Assembly: GCA_002685965.1 (NCBI GenBank)
Contig: NYZE01000036.1
Coordinates: 1 to 35,035, forward strand
DNA from: Planctomycetota bacterium
Lineage (GTDB): Bacteria; Planctomycetota; UBA1135; GCA-002748355
DNA: 35,035 bases
Direction of reading: 5' to 3'
The position numbers were made by a program, and so were the translations under genes. Of this stretch, positions 1-10,442 are shown in pieces. Every line of letters begins with the position of its first letter. Position 1 is the stretch's first letter. Below the pieces are notes generated by a model. The model did not search any database. It was not told the origin of the DNA and was given only the letters and a program-made list of their open reading frames with translations.

Positions 1-2205
1 CATCAGCAGCCCACCGAGGATCCCGAGCAGCCAAGGCAGCGCAGAGCCGGCCTCCGAGAAGGAAACTCTTCTCGGGGTCTCACCGGTCCGGGCAACGGCG
101 GTGGAAGGCGGCGCTAGGCTCCCGAGTCGGTCCGTGAGGGCCGCCAAGACCTCGGGCGCCAGACCGTCACCCTCGAGGATCTCGCCGCCGATGCGGGACA
201 CGAACGGCAGCTTGCGCTCCGCCTTGGCGGGCAGCAACCAGGACAGGAGCTGCCCGGCGAGCTTCGGGAACCAGGGTTTCCGGGCGACCGGCGCGACCCA
301 TTCTGACGATCCAGCGCTCCACACGGCCACTCGGCCGAGGCCATAGGGGGCCGTGGCAAGCCAGATGTGCCCGAGCGCACCGACGGCGACATGGACCCGC
401 GCACGCGCACGGGCTTCAAAGGGCGCGTAGCCGGGCACGGCCGGCCAATCGGCCGTCGGGATTCCGGCCAAGACGGGCTCGATGTCGACGACCTGGAGCC
501 GGTGCGCGGTCGGTTTGGCCAGCTCAGGCCTGGGTGCGGGGCGATCGGGTGGGTCAGGCTCGGTCCCGACCGCCGACTCGGCCTCGGTTGGTTTCGCGGG
601 CGCGGGCTCATCGCGCGGCGGCCCGCCGCCCGCCTTCATGGGGCGCGCGCCGGCCAGCACCTCGCGCACTTCACCGAGCATGAGGGACGGGATCTCATCC
701 GCTCGCTTCGTGGCCGCGAACTTGAAACCGACACTCTCGAGCTGCTTGCTCAGAAAAACGAACCTGCCCTTCTCCAGCCCACCGGCATCGGAGACACCCA
801 GCCCCGTCAAGCCGATGCCCTGCTCCTTCATGGCGGACAGAGTCTCCTCATAGCCCGCCAACTTGTCGAAGAACTCGCCGTCGGTCAGCAGGACGATGTG
901 CCGAACCGGAGCATCCGTCGTCTTCAAGATCTCCCAGGCCAGCACCAGGGCCGCGTGGCACCGCGTGGTCTGGCCAGTCGCGCGCAGACTGTCGAGGGCC
1001 TGCTCGAGCTTCTGCTGCCTCGTCGCGGACATGAGGGGCAGGACCACCTTCTCCGTCTCGCCAAAGGAAACGACAGCGATCTCGTCGCCCTCGCCGAGGG
1101 CCTTCCCTGTAGCGAGGGCACCTCTCTTGGCCATCTTCATCCGCGAGTAGTCCAGCATGCTCAAGGACCGGTCGACCACCAGCACGAGGGCCACGGCCTT
1201 GGTCTTGACTCGCTTCCTGCGCGCCTTTGCCAGCTCACGCTCCCGATCCGCCACATCACCGATGCGACGCAGCGGCCTTGGGTCTGGCGGCGTCTGCACT
1301 TTGGCAATCGGCTTGTCGCGGGCCTCGTCCCGAGGACGCTCGCTCGCTCTCCGCGCGCCCGAAGAGCTGGAAGAACCGGCCTGGGCATCGATCGGCTTCG
1401 CAACTGGCGCCGATCCACGGACGACCGGAGCGAGCATCGCCCAGCCCCGGTGCAAGCCGGGTTCGGAGGCGACGAGCAGGCAGCCGAGCCCAGCATCGAT
1501 TTCCGCAACAACCCCGGGCGGTGGCGCATGCCTCATCGACATGACCGCGACGTCGCAGTCGGCGCGCCGGCTGCGTTGCTGAAATCCCTGCACGCGCAGA
1601 GCTTCTGCCAACGGCGCCGCGTCGACGCCCGGACCGAACCAGAAACCTGGCACCGGCCCCACCGCGACACGGAAACGCGCACGCACCCGCCCGCTGCGTC
1701 GATCTCGGACCCCTCTCCACTCCACGGAGAGCGGAACAGACTCGCCTTCGAGCCTCGGCAGCTCGAGTTCGCCGCGCAACTCGCCCGCAACGGCACGCAT
1801 CAGGATGACATCGCCATCGTGAGTGACGGTGTCGGCTGCTCTGCCGCCGCGAATGCGCAGACTCAAGCGCAGCGGTCGCGACCGGCGCGGCGGCGCCTGT
1901 GCGACGACCTCGATCGCGTCCGGCGAGAGTACACGGAGGGGTTCGCCAGCGAGGACGCTGCTGCGCAAAGCAAGTGGATCCGGGGTGGCGGCCGCTGTGT
2001 CCGGGTTCGTCTCACGCCGAACGACAAAGACGGTGTCGTGCGGCTCGACGGGCGCTGCCTTCGTCGCGCCTGGCACGCCCTGTTCGAAGCGAGCAACCTC
2101 TTGTTCCCGCACCACCGGCGGAGGACCAAGCAGGGCAACCGCTCCCGCAGCGACAAGGCCGGCGCAGGTCAGGGGGACGGCGATCTGCAGCATCACGCCG
2201 GCCAT
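1..2205 (-). CDS. Membrane-anchored VWA-domain protein with a glutamine-amidotransferase-like portion, 3' end outside window
   Basis: The frame is open from an ATG at 2205 to the left edge, giving 735 visible residues without a stop. A GTG at 2214 that overlaps the upstream stop (GTGA) is an alternative start. A hydrophobic N-terminal helix (about residues 5-25) and a second hydrophobic segment at the window edge suggest anchoring at both ends. The VWA domain starts near residue 340 with a complete MIDAS: DRSLS (345-349), a Thr in TGQTTRCHAAL and an Asp in LLTDGEF. The segment after the VWA (PYGLGRVAVWSAGSSEW, then a Trp-rich end) resembles the close of the class I amidotransferase-like domain found in large bacterial VWA membrane proteins; this is by memory of the family. 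A Pro/Ala/Glu-rich linker joins the two. A metal-dependent, protein-binding periplasmic role is inferred; no substrate can be named. Confidence 0.8.
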   Translation of the reverse strand, partial: MAGVMLQIAVPLTCAGLVAAGAVALLGPPPVVREQEVARFEQGVPGATKAAPVEPHDTVFVVRRETNPDTAAATPDPLALRSSVLAGEPLRVLSPDAIEVVAQAPPRRSRPLRLSLRIRGGRAADTVTHDGDVILMRAVAGELRGELELPRLEGESVPLSVEWRGVRDRRSGRVRARFRVAVGPVPGFWFGPGVDAAPLAEALRVQGFQQRSRRADCDVAVMSMRHAPPPGVVAEIDAGLGCLLVASEPGLHRGWAMLAPVVRGSAPVAKPIDAQAGSSSSSGARRASERPRDEARDKPIAKVQTPPDPRPLRRIGDVADRERELAKARRKRVKTKAVALVLVVDRSLSMLDYSRMKMAKRGALATGKALGEGDEIAVVSFGETEKVVLPLMSATRQQKLEQALDSLRATGQTTRCHAALVLAWEILKTTDAPVRHIVLLTDGEFFDKLAGYEETLSAMKEQGIGLTGLGVSDAGGLEKGRFVFLSKQLESVGFKFAATKRADEIPSLMLGEVREVLAGARPMKAGGGPPRDEPAPAKPTEAESAVGTEPDPPDRPAPRPELAKPTAHRLQVVDIEPVLAGIPTADWPAVPGYAPFEARARARVHVAVGALGHIWLATAPYGLGRVAVWSAGSSEWVAPVARKPWFPKLAGQLLSWLLPAKAERKLPFVSRIGGEILEGDGLAPEVLAALTDRLGSLAPPSTAVARTGETPRRVSFSEAGSALPWLLGILGGLLM

Positions 2206-2210
2206 GCGCG

Positions 2211-3404
2211 TCACTTCAAGAACACCGGCGCCAACCAGTTGCCACGATCGAGCATGTCGAACCACTCGCCGTAGCCGAGCTCGACCTGCAGCATCTGTCC
2301 CGGCTTGACGTTCACGGCCGGTAGCGGCATCGCTTCGCTGCCGCCCTTCACCTTTTTCTTGCTCGCGACGACCTTGCCGTCGAGGACTACCGCGAAGTCC
2401 ATCGAACCAGCGCGACCCGTTTCGACAGCGGAGGCATCGGCACCGATCCAGGTCATGAACCGACGGGCGCCTTCCGGCACCGCAAAGCTCAGGCGCGACA
2501 GCGAGTGGCAGCCCAGCCCGACGGTCCACGAACGGTCGCGCACTCGCGGAAACTCGCCGAGGCAGCACTCATCGCGGCGGAACGGGAAGAAGGTCGGCTC
2601 CGGCAGGAAGCGCCGCTCAACGACCTTCGTCGGCTTGAGGCTCGACAACCAGACGCGATTGGCCGCCAGGACGTGGCCGGCGACGATCTGGTCGAGCAGC
2701 ACGCCGACCTTGCCGAGCGAGCGAGGCTCGAGGCGGAGCCTGCCGTCGAGGATTCCGAGCGGACGACCACTGATGCGACAACCGCCGGCCGTCAGCACGA
2801 CGAGCCCGGTCGACAGGGTCTTCTTGTCCGCCGGATCGACTGGCAGCCGGAGTCCGGCGATGCGATGCCACTCGAACAACTCGGCCTTGTTCTCCTTGCG
2901 CCACTCAAAGTGCACGCCCTGCTGCGAAATCCGATCGAGGATGCCAGTGATGACGTCGAGACCGATCGGCGTCCAGCGGTAGAGCGCTTCCCTGCCGGCT
3001 TCCCCGCTGGCCAGCGCGAAGCGCTCCGGGGCCTGGAAGCCGTCCTTCTGCTTGACGCGGACGAGGGCCACCGAGTCGAGCAACAACCGCAGATTGCCGA
3101 CGGCCTTCGACGTGACCATCACCGCCTCGCCGTCCTCGTCGCCTCCCGCGACCGTGCCGGCGACGACATCCCCATCGACAAGATGCACGATCATCCCAGC
3201 CACTCGGTTCACTCGCGGCGCCGGGCCGTGGAAGAACAGCACCTTGTCCGCAGCAACGGTTGCACCGCCGATCTGGACTTCCCCGTCCTTCCAGGCACCG
3301 AGCTTGCCCTCGACCTTGACGCCGTCCGTCCCGATGAGGGTGAAGTCCTGCCCCGGCAGCAAGTGCACGAGCAGCAATGCGAGCAGGAGCGAGCGTCCGG
3401 CCAT
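2211..3404 (-). CDS. Secreted protein with C-terminal NPCBM/NEW2-type carbohydrate-binding-like domain
   Basis: The 397-residue protein has a signal peptide ([19 protein letters not shown]). Beta-rich repeats of the type 'G..v.G.l..l.dG.v.ig' fill the first 290 residues, for example [14 protein letters not shown] and [19 protein letters not shown]. The last 102 residues (from [10 protein letters not shown] at 296) match the NPCBM pattern: a G.G.H.pSrl opening, a WIGAD core, a G.GS..F.V..DG strand and a closing NWLAP. The domain is assigned by recognition, not by a search. The stop overlaps a possible GTG start of the VWA gene downstream, so the two are probably co-translated and act together at the cell envelope. 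The gene diverges from groEL1 with about 257 bases between starts. Confidence 0.8.
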   Translation of the reverse strand: MAGRSLLLALLLVHLLPGQDFTLIGTDGVKVEGKLGAWKDGEVQIGGATVAADKVLFFHGPAPRVNRVAGMIVHLVDGDVVAGTVAGGDEDGEAVMVTSKAVGNLRLLLDSVALVRVKQKDGFQAPERFALASGEAGREALYRWTPIGLDVITGILDRISQQGVHFEWRKENKAELFEWHRIAGLRLPVDPADKKTLSTGLVVLTAGGCRISGRPLGILDGRLRLEPRSLGKVGVLLDQIVAGHVLAANRVWLSSLKPTKVVERRFLPEPTFFPFRRDECCLGEFPRVRDRSWTVGLGCHSLSRLSFAVPEGARRFMTWIGADASAVETGRAGSMDFAVVLDGKVVASKKKVKGGSEAMPLPAVNVKPGQMLQVELGYGEWFDMLDRGNWLAPVFLK

Positions 3405-3546
3405 GTGTCTGTTCTAGCGCGGGAGTTCGTGGGTCAAAGCTCCAGGCAGCAAACGCCAAAGGAGGCGACGGGTTTGGCAGTCCCCAGTGTCAGGCTCCTG
3501 CCAGGTTGGCACCGACGCATGCCCACTCGAGAGACTCCGATCGCCG

Positions 3547-3563
3547 TATAGTGTTTATTGACA
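3547..3563 (+). promoter_or_regulatory. Possible promoter elements ahead of groEL1
   Basis: The only AT-rich patch in the divergent spacer (3405-3661) holds TATAGT (3547-3552) and TTGACA (3558-3563). They are in the wrong order to be one promoter and neither has a well-spaced partner. I found no CIRCE inverted repeat (TTAGCACTC/GAGTGCTAA) and no clear sigma-32-type box, so the mode of heat-shock control is not visible. The groEL1 ribosome binding site is strong: GGGAGG at 3646-3651, ten bases before the ATG. Confidence 0.2.
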
Positions 3564-3661
3564 GCTGCTTACGCCTCTTCCGCTGGCAAGGCACACTCTT
3601 TGCGAACCCGCAATGCGAACACGTTCCATCTGAGACACCCCCAGCGGGAGGAAACCCGGCA

Positions 3662-5281
<1,620 letters not shown>

Positions 5282-5303
5282 CGGCGTCGGGCTCGCGCTC
5301 GGA

Positions 5304-5325
5304 ACACACACACACACACACACAC
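5304..5325. repeat. (AC)11 dinucleotide microsatellite between groEL1 and groES
   Basis: Eleven perfect AC units sit in the 71-base spacer between the groEL1 stop and the groES start, 27 bases before the groES ATG and 14 bases upstream of its GGAG. Pure dinucleotide runs this long are uncommon in compact GC-rich genomes and can change length by slippage. The run is noncoding, so slippage would change spacing or leader structure, not a reading frame. Confidence 0.95.
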
Positions 5326-5352
5326 GGATACAAACCCACGGAGTTTTGACAG

Positions 5353-5643
5353 ATGGCAATCCGCCCCCTCGACGATCGAGTCGTGATTCGAGTTCTGGAA
5401 GCGGAAGAGACGACGGCCGGTGGCATCGTTCTTCCCGACACCGCACAGGAAAAGCCGCAACGCGGCAAGGTCGTCGCGACCGGCAACGGCAAGCTCGCCG
5501 ACGACGGCAAACGCATGCCCCTCGAGCTCTCGAAGGGTGATCTCGTGATCTTCGGTAAGTACTCCGGCGCCGACGTCAAGGTGGCGGACGACGAGTTCAA
5601 GATCATGCGCGAGAGCGAAGTGCTCGCGCGAGTCGAAGGCTGA
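5353..5643 (+). CDS. groES: Co-chaperonin GroES
   Basis: This is the 96-residue co-chaperonin lid of the GroEL cage, of normal family length. It opens with the typical [26 protein letters not shown]; the mobile loop with the GGIVLP contact motif lies at residues 23-28. The gene is preceded by GGAG nine bases before the ATG. It lies between two groEL genes and is the only groES in the window, so it probably serves both chaperonins. Seventeen bases separate its stop from groEL2. Confidence 0.97.
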   Translation: MAIRPLDDRVVIRVLEAEETTAGGIVLPDTAQEKPQRGKVVATGNGKLADDGKRMPLELSKGDLVIFGKYSGADVKVADDEFKIMRESEVLARVEG

Positions 5644-5660
5644 GACGAGGGAGACACGAC

Positions 5661-7268
5661 ATGGCCAAGCAACTCATGTTCGACGAGGAAGCCCGCCGCA
5701 AGATCATGGCAGGCATCGAGAAGCTCGCGAAAACGGTCAAGGTCACGCTCGGCCCATCCGGCAAGAACGTGATCATGGAGAAGTCGTTCGGATCACCGCA
5801 GGTCACCAAGGACGGCGTCACCGTCGCCAAGGAGGTCGAGCTGGAGGATCCGTTCGAGAACATGGGAGCCAAGCTCGTGCGCGAGGTGGCTTCCAAGACC
5901 AACGACATCGCTGGTGATGGCACAACGACCGCAACGGTGCTCGCGGAAGCGATCTACCGCTCCGGCCAGAAGTTCCTCGTCGCGGGCGTCAATCCGGTCG
6001 AACTGCGCCGCGGCATCGAGAAGGCCGTCACGATCGCGGTCGAATCGATCCACGACCAGTCGAAGAAGATCCGCAACAAGGAGGAGGTCGCCCAGGTAGG
6101 CACGGTCTCCGCCAACAACGACGACGAGATCGGCGGCAAGCTCGCTGATGCCGTCGACCGCGTCGGCAAGGAAGGGGTCATCACGGTCGAAGAGGGTCGG
6201 ACGCTCGACACCGTGCTCGAGCACGTGCAGGGCATGCAGTTCGACAAGGGCTACCTCTCGCCCTACTTCATCACCGACGTGACCTCGATGGAGTGCGTCC
6301 TCGAAGACGCCTACATCCTGATCAGCGAGAAGAAGATCAGCAACGTCCGCGACTTGCTGCCCATCCTCGAGGCCGTGAATGGCTCGGGCTACCCGCTCCT
6401 GATCGTCGCCGAGGACATCGAGTCCGAGGCCCTGGCGATGCTCGTCGTCAACCGCCTCAAGGGCGTCCTCAACGTCTGCGCCATCAAGGCGCCAGGCTTC
6501 GGCGATCGGCGCAAGGCGATGCTGCAAGACCTCGCGACCCTCACCGGCGGCACCGTGCACTCCGACGACCTGGGCAAGGGGATCGAAAGCCTGACGCTCG
6601 AGGATCTCGGCGAGGCCAAGAAGATCACCATCGGCAAGGACGACACGACGATCGTCGACGGCTCCGGCGAGAAGACGCAGATCGATTCGCGCGCCGACCA
6701 GATCCGCACGCAGATCGAGAAAACGACGAGCGACTATGACCGCGAGAAGCTGCAAGAGCGGCTGGCCAAGCTGACCGGCGGCGTCGCAGTCATTCGCGTC
6801 GGCGCGGCGACCGAAGCGGACATGAAGCAGAAGAAACAGCGGGTCGAGGACGCGCTGAACGCAACACAGGCCGCGGTCGCCGAGGGCGTCGTGCCCGGCG
6901 GTGGTGTGGCCCTGCTGCGGGCGTCAGTCGCCGTGCGCGAGGCGCGCGGCTTCCGCGGCGACGAGAAGCTCGGCGCCGACATCCTCGCCAGTGCACTCGA
7001 GACTCCGCTGCGCCAGATCGCCGAGAACGCAGGTCATGACGGCAGCGTCACCGCCGCCGAGGCGCTGGAGAAGAAAGCCACCTGGGGCTTCAACGTCATC
7101 CATGGCGAATGGGGCGACATGTTCAAGATGGGCATCCTCGATCCGACCAAGGTCGTGCGCACGGCATTGCAGAATGCCGGCAGCATTGCCGGATTGATGC
7201 TCACTACGGACAGCCTCGTGACGACCATTAAGGAGAAGAAGAAGGCCGTCGAAGGCGCTATTCACTAG
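5661..7268 (+). CDS. groEL: Chaperonin GroEL, second copy
   Basis: The 535-residue chaperonin has all hallmark motifs: [35 protein letters not shown] and [13 protein letters not shown]. The apical segment [10 protein letters not shown] keeps Tyr at position 202, unlike the first copy. The C-terminus ends [10 protein letters not shown] and also lacks the Gly-Gly-Met repeat tail, so neither GroEL here has the canonical flexible tail. The ribosome binding site GAGGGAG lies seven bases upstream. dnaJ follows after 11 bases, so the copy is probably co-expressed with the DnaK-system cofactors. It is likely the housekeeping partner of GroES (inference). Confidence 0.97.
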   Translation: MAKQLMFDEEARRKIMAGIEKLAKTVKVTLGPSGKNVIMEKSFGSPQVTKDGVTVAKEVELEDPFENMGAKLVREVASKTNDIAGDGTTTATVLAEAIYRSGQKFLVAGVNPVELRRGIEKAVTIAVESIHDQSKKIRNKEEVAQVGTVSANNDDEIGGKLADAVDRVGKEGVITVEEGRTLDTVLEHVQGMQFDKGYLSPYFITDVTSMECVLEDAYILISEKKISNVRDLLPILEAVNGSGYPLLIVAEDIESEALAMLVVNRLKGVLNVCAIKAPGFGDRRKAMLQDLATLTGGTVHSDDLGKGIESLTLEDLGEAKKITIGKDDTTIVDGSGEKTQIDSRADQIRTQIEKTTSDYDREKLQERLAKLTGGVAVIRVGAATEADMKQKKQRVEDALNATQAAVAEGVVPGGGVALLRASVAVREARGFRGDEKLGADILASALETPLRQIAENAGHDGSVTAAEALEKKATWGFNVIHGEWGDMFKMGILDPTKVVRTALQNAGSIAGLMLTTDSLVTTIKEKKKAVEGAIH

Positions 7269-7279
7269 CCCACAACAAC

Positions 7280-8452
7280 ATGAGGGAGCGCGACTACTAC
7301 GAGGTGCTCGGTGTCGAAAACGGCGCCTCTGCCGACGATCTTAAGTCGGCCTACCGCAAGATCGCGCTCAAATACCATCCCGACCGCAACCAGGGCGACG
7401 CCGACGCTGAATCCAAGTTCAAGGAAGCAGCGGAGGCCTACGCCGTGCTCGGAGACGACGAGAAGCGGCAGCGCTACGACCAGTTCGGTCACGCCGGCGT
7501 AAACGGCCAGGCTGGCTTCGGTGGAGGCGGCGGCTTCAGCGTCGACGACATCTTCTCGGCGTTCGGTGACATCTTCGGTGGGCGCGGCGGCAGCACCACC
7601 AGCTTCGGTGGCTTCAGCTTCGACGAACTGTTCAGCGGACGTCGCGGTGGACGCCGTGGCGCATCCTTGCGCGTCGACCTGGCCGTGACCCTCGAAGAGG
7701 TGTCAAAAGGCGTCGAGAAAGAGATCGAAGTCACGCGCCTCGACACGTGTGACTCCTGCAACGGCTCGGGTGCCAAGGCTGGCACTCGCCCCGAGAGCTG
7801 CAGCATGTGCGGCGGCGGCGGCGAGGTGCAACAGTCGCAGGGCTTCTTCGCCATCCGCCGCACCTGCCCGACCTGTCAGGGTCGCGGCCAGGTCGTCAAG
7901 AGCCCGTGCCCGAGTTGTCGCGGCGCCGGTGCCACCCGCAAGCGCGAAGCCAAGAAGATCCGCATCCCGCCAGGAATCGAGGAAGGCCACGTCGAGCGCT
8001 TGCCCGGCCAGGGTGAGGCGGGCGAAGCCGGCGCCCCACCGGGCGACCTGGTACTGGTCATCCACGTCGAGGACCACAGTCTCTTCGAGCGACACGGACC
8101 CGACCTGTTGTGTGACGTCCCCATCCGCTACGGACAAGCGGCACTTGGTGCATCGATCCAGGTGCAGACCCTCACCGGCCAGGTCGAGATGAAGATCCCG
8201 AAGGGCACGCAACCCGGACAAATCCTACGCTTGCGGGGCCAGGGCCTGCCACGCGGCGATGGTCGCGGCAACGGCAGCCTGCTCGTGCGCGTCAGCGTCG
8301 ATGTTCCGAAGAAGCTCACCGCACGCGAAGGCGAACTCATGACAGAGCTCGACGAGATCCAAGCGAAGAAGCGCCGCGCCAGCGGAACCACGCCGAGGGA
8401 CGCCGACGACAAGGGGAAGGGCCTCTTCGAGAAGATCAAGGACATCTTCTGA
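7280..8452 (+). CDS. dnaJ: Chaperone DnaJ (class A Hsp40)
   Basis: This is the 390-residue co-chaperone that stimulates DnaK ATPase and delivers unfolded substrates. Domains in order: the J domain with the HPD motif at 33-35; a Gly/Phe-rich linker (about 70-128); four zinc-binding CxxCxGxG motifs beginning at Cys157, Cys174, Cys196 and Cys210; and C-terminal substrate-binding beta domains (GDLVLVIHVEDHSLFERHG). No clear Shine-Dalgarno precedes the ATG, which lies 11 bases after groEL2, so translation may be coupled. The stop overlaps the grpE start by one base (TGATG). No dnaK is in the window. Confidence 0.96.
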   Translation: MRERDYYEVLGVENGASADDLKSAYRKIALKYHPDRNQGDADAESKFKEAAEAYAVLGDDEKRQRYDQFGHAGVNGQAGFGGGGGFSVDDIFSAFGDIFGGRGGSTTSFGGFSFDELFSGRRGGRRGASLRVDLAVTLEEVSKGVEKEIEVTRLDTCDSCNGSGAKAGTRPESCSMCGGGGEVQQSQGFFAIRRTCPTCQGRGQVVKSPCPSCRGAGATRKREAKKIRIPPGIEEGHVERLPGQGEAGEAGAPPGDLVLVIHVEDHSLFERHGPDLLCDVPIRYGQAALGASIQVQTLTGQVEMKIPKGTQPGQILRLRGQGLPRGDGRGNGSLLVRVSVDVPKKLTAREGELMTELDEIQAKKRRASGTTPRDADDKGKGLFEKIKDIF

Positions 8453-9018
8453 TGGGCAGAAGGAGCAAGAAGCGCGCGACCGGCAAGGAGTTCGACGACC
8501 TGCGTACCGAGCACGGCGCGCTCGAGGACAAGCACAAGCGCGCGCTCGCCGACATGGCCAACATGCGCCGCCGCCAGGCCGAAGAGCTCAAGCGCGCAAC
8601 CGAGGGCGCGGTGGGTCGCGTCGCCCAGGAGATGCTGCCGATCATGGACAGCTTCGAGCTCGCGCTCGCCGCCAACAGCGAGCATGACGCGCTGCTGGAA
8701 GGCATGCGCATGGTGCACTCCATGCTCGAGGACCTGCTCGGCCGCCACGGCGTCGAGCCGATCCACGCCGAAGGTGTCGCCTTCGACCCCAACCACCACG
8801 AAGCGATCGGCGTCGAGCCGCGCGACGACGTGGCCCCGAACACGGTCGTTGCGATGCACCAGAAGGGCTTCAAGCTCGGCGACCGTATCCTGCGTCCGGC
8901 ACGCGTCGTCGTAAGCCAGGGTCTCCCGGTAACGGAGCCCGACCCAGACCCGGAAGGGGAAGACAGTACACCGGCCACCGAGGACTCGACCGAGGACGCT
9001 CCGTCCGGGAACGAGTAG
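8452..9018 (+). CDS. grpE: Nucleotide exchange factor GrpE
   Basis: This 188-residue protein is the ADP/ATP exchange factor for DnaK. It has the long N-terminal coiled coil (ALEDKHKRALADMANMRRRQ) and the beta-domain signature FDPNHHEAIG followed by VVAMHQKGFKLGDRILRPARVVVS. The last 30 residues are a Pro/Glu/Asp-rich acidic tail. The start overlaps the dnaJ stop. Placement after dnaJ, with no dnaK or hrcA nearby, differs from the common hrcA-grpE-dnaK-dnaJ order. Confidence 0.95.
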   Translation: MGRRSKKRATGKEFDDLRTEHGALEDKHKRALADMANMRRRQAEELKRATEGAVGRVAQEMLPIMDSFELALAANSEHDALLEGMRMVHSMLEDLLGRHGVEPIHAEGVAFDPNHHEAIGVEPRDDVAPNTVVAMHQKGFKLGDRILRPARVVVSQGLPVTEPDPDPEGEDSTPATEDSTEDAPSGNE

Positions 9019-9034
9019 GGCGAGACAGCAAGCA

Positions 9035-9364
9035 ATGCCGACCTACGACTACGTCTGCGACGCTTGCGAGCACGCCTTCGAGGAGTTCCAGTCGATCACC
9101 GCGGACCTCCTCGTCAAGTGCCCCGAGTGCGGCAAGCGCAAGCTCCGCCGCTTGTTCGGTAGTGGCGCCGCGATCCTCTTCAAGGGCTCCGGCTTCTACG
9201 AAACCGACTACCGCAGCAAGTCGTACGAGGAAGGCGCCAAGGCAGAGACGACGTCCGCCGAGAAGAAGACGGACAAGAAGAACGCGGGCGAGAAGAAGAC
9301 GGACAAGAAGAACGCGACACCCGCAGAGAAACCGGACAAGAAGCCCAAGACCGACGCCGAGTAA
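9035..9364 (+). CDS. FmdB-family zinc-ribbon protein with Lys-rich repeat tail
   Basis: This 109-residue protein has the FmdB-type regulatory zinc ribbon at residues 1-55: MPTYDYVCDACEHAFEEFQS, then KCPECGKRKLRRLFGSG, with both CxxC knuckles present and a closing SGFYETDYRSKSY. The function of the family is poorly defined. The C-terminal half is a low-complexity Lys/Asp/Glu/Ala tail containing two exact copies of EKKTDKKNA. It starts 16 bases after grpE and is probably the last gene of the chaperone operon. Confidence 0.88.
   Translation: MPTYDYVCDACEHAFEEFQSITADLLVKCPECGKRKLRRLFGSGAAILFKGSGFYETDYRSKSYEEGAKAETTSAEKKTDKKNAGEKKTDKKNATPAEKPDKKPKTDAE
9260..9316 (+). repeat. Two identical 27-bp direct repeats inside the FmdB-like gene
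   Basis: The 27-bp units occupy 9260-9286 and 9290-9316, separated by three bases (GGC), giving a 30-bp period. They encode the EKKTDKKNA repeats of the basic tail. The period is a multiple of three, so copy-number change would keep the reading frame. Confidence 0.95.
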
Positions 9365-9510
9365 GCAGGACCACCAAGCCCCCCCCTTCGCTTCCCTGAC
9401 TCTGGAGGCTTCCACCACCAGCTCGTGAAATGTCGGCCATGCTCGGCTCTGCTAGACAGAGGCGAGCTGGTTCTCGCGCATGAGGCCGCCGGTCGCCTTC
9501 TTGATGATGC
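9365..9510. other. Spacer with no confident gene; probable rearrangement junction
   Basis: The stretch between the FmdB-like stop and the DUF1570-like remnant has no confident gene. It includes a run of eight C (9379-9386). A short minus-strand frame reads PRIIKKATGGLMRENQLASV before a stop and could be the tail of another lost gene, but it has an in-frame stop a few codons upstream. A plus-strand frame across 9430-9515 reads LLDRGELVLAHEAAGRLLDD. Neither could be assigned. Confidence 0.4.
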
Positions 9511-9756
9511 GAGGACAAGTTCTATGGTCCTGCTACGGTCAACTACTACGCGCAAGGCTGGTCGGTGATCGACTTGTTCACGCGCGGCAACAAGACACCC
9601 GGTTGGAACGCATCGTGGAGCAAGATCCTCGACAAGCACATCTCCGTCGCACTACAAACGAAGGACACCGAAAAGACCTTCGACGCGGCGTTCGCCGGCA
9701 TCGACTGGAACCGACTCGAGAATGCGTGGAAGGACCACGTCAAACGCGCCGCATGA
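9511..9756 (+). pseudogene. 3' remnant of a DUF1570/peptidase-MA-like gene
   Basis: About 80 codons survive in one frame, starting near EDKFYGPATVNYYAQGWSVI and ending in ENAWKDHVKRAA before TGA. The spaced pattern FYG, YYAQGWS, a mid-region F and a closing LE.AWK.HV is how DUF1570 (peptidase-MA-like) proteins end; this is by family memory. Immediately upstream in the same frame are stops at 9481, 9502 and 9505, so no full protein can be made. The nearest ATG (9565) would give only 63 residues. The stop overlaps the ATG of the next gene (ATGA), the usual junction of intact operons here, so the 3' end looks original and the 5' part deleted. Confidence 0.6.
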
Positions 9757-10412
9757 GGGCCGTCGCCGCCCTCGCACTGTGCGCAGCGCTCGGAGCATGT
9801 CGCAACACGAAGTTATATCCGGCCGACGTGCCGATCGTCGGCGTGACGACTACCGGCGGCAAGGAGCTCGGTGTCGCGACCGACCAGGGGGTGCTATTCC
9901 TCGGCCGCACTGCCGAGAAGGGACCAGCGAAGGTCCTCTACCACATCGACGCCGCGCCGGTCGTCGAGGCGGGCCGCGTTGTACCGGTCGGCGGCTCGAT
10001 CTTCGAAGTCTTGCTCGACGTGCCGGTGGCGACGGTGCCCATCAGCTTCGAGCCCCTGCGGCCCTCGGAGTCGCTGATCATGATGTGGCTCGACGGCGAC
10101 GAGGTCCGCACCCACCCGGTCGAAGTCAGCAGTGACCCCATCGTGTATGGCACGGCGGTGCGCCGTCCGGCCGGCCTCGTCCTCGCCGCCGAGCACGTGG
10201 GCGCCGGCGTGTTCCGCGACACCGACGCCGGCCTCGCTCTGGTCGGCCTCGTCAAGGCATCGGCGCGCGTCACGGGCGGCGAGGAGTACCTCCTACTGGC
10301 CGGCCTACCTGAGCTGCGCGCTGCCTTCCTGCGACCGCAGCCAGCCGTCCCCAAGCTCGAAGCGATCTACCGCGCCGACGGCACGCGGATCTTGCGCAAG
10401 GGCAGGCGCTAA
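9753..10412 (+). CDS. Predicted lipoprotein of unknown function
   Basis: The product is 219 residues. I chose the ATG at 9753 because it yields a lipoprotein signal peptide (MRAVAALALCAALGAC) with the lipobox Cys at residue 16; a longer upstream frame has no such sequence. The mature part is beta-rich and low in cysteine. It contains strands such as VPIVGVTTTGGKELGVAT and a late GLALVGLVKASARV that loosely recall a trypsin-like fold, but no catalytic triad can be argued. The start overlaps the stop of the DUF1570-like remnant, so it was probably the second gene of a now broken operon. It converges with trkH. Confidence 0.7.
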   Translation: MRAVAALALCAALGACRNTKLYPADVPIVGVTTTGGKELGVATDQGVLFLGRTAEKGPAKVLYHIDAAPVVEAGRVVPVGGSIFEVLLDVPVATVPISFEPLRPSESLIMMWLDGDEVRTHPVEVSSDPIVYGTAVRRPAGLVLAAEHVGAGVFRDTDAGLALVGLVKASARVTGGEEYLLLAGLPELRAAFLRPQPAVPKLEAIYRADGTRILRKGRR

Positions 10413-10442
10413 CGGGACATGCCCTCCCACTAGAAGTGCCGC

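Noticed and set aside
367..2274. Long plus-strand frame of 635 codons over the VWA gene
   Set aside because: The opposite frame gives a complete VWA MIDAS and membrane anchors; the plus product has no recognisable domain and is a high-GC shadow.
2505..3551. Plus-strand frame of 348 codons over the NPCBM gene
   Set aside because: Antisense shadow; the minus-strand product has a signal peptide and an NPCBM-like end.
3405..3661. CIRCE/HrcA operator ahead of groEL1
   Set aside because: No TTAGCACTC/GAGTGCTAA inverted repeat is present in the spacer.
5793..6755. Minus-strand frame of 320 codons over groEL2
   Set aside because: Antisense shadow of the chaperonin with the same composition bias.
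9400..9520. Insertion sequence end as cause of the truncation
   Set aside because: I found no terminal inverted repeats, target duplications or transposase segment; a simple deletion explains the data.
9480..9752. In-frame 91-codon upstream extension of the lipoprotein gene
   Set aside because: It lies over the DUF1570-like remnant in another frame and would bury the lipoprotein signal peptide inside the protein.
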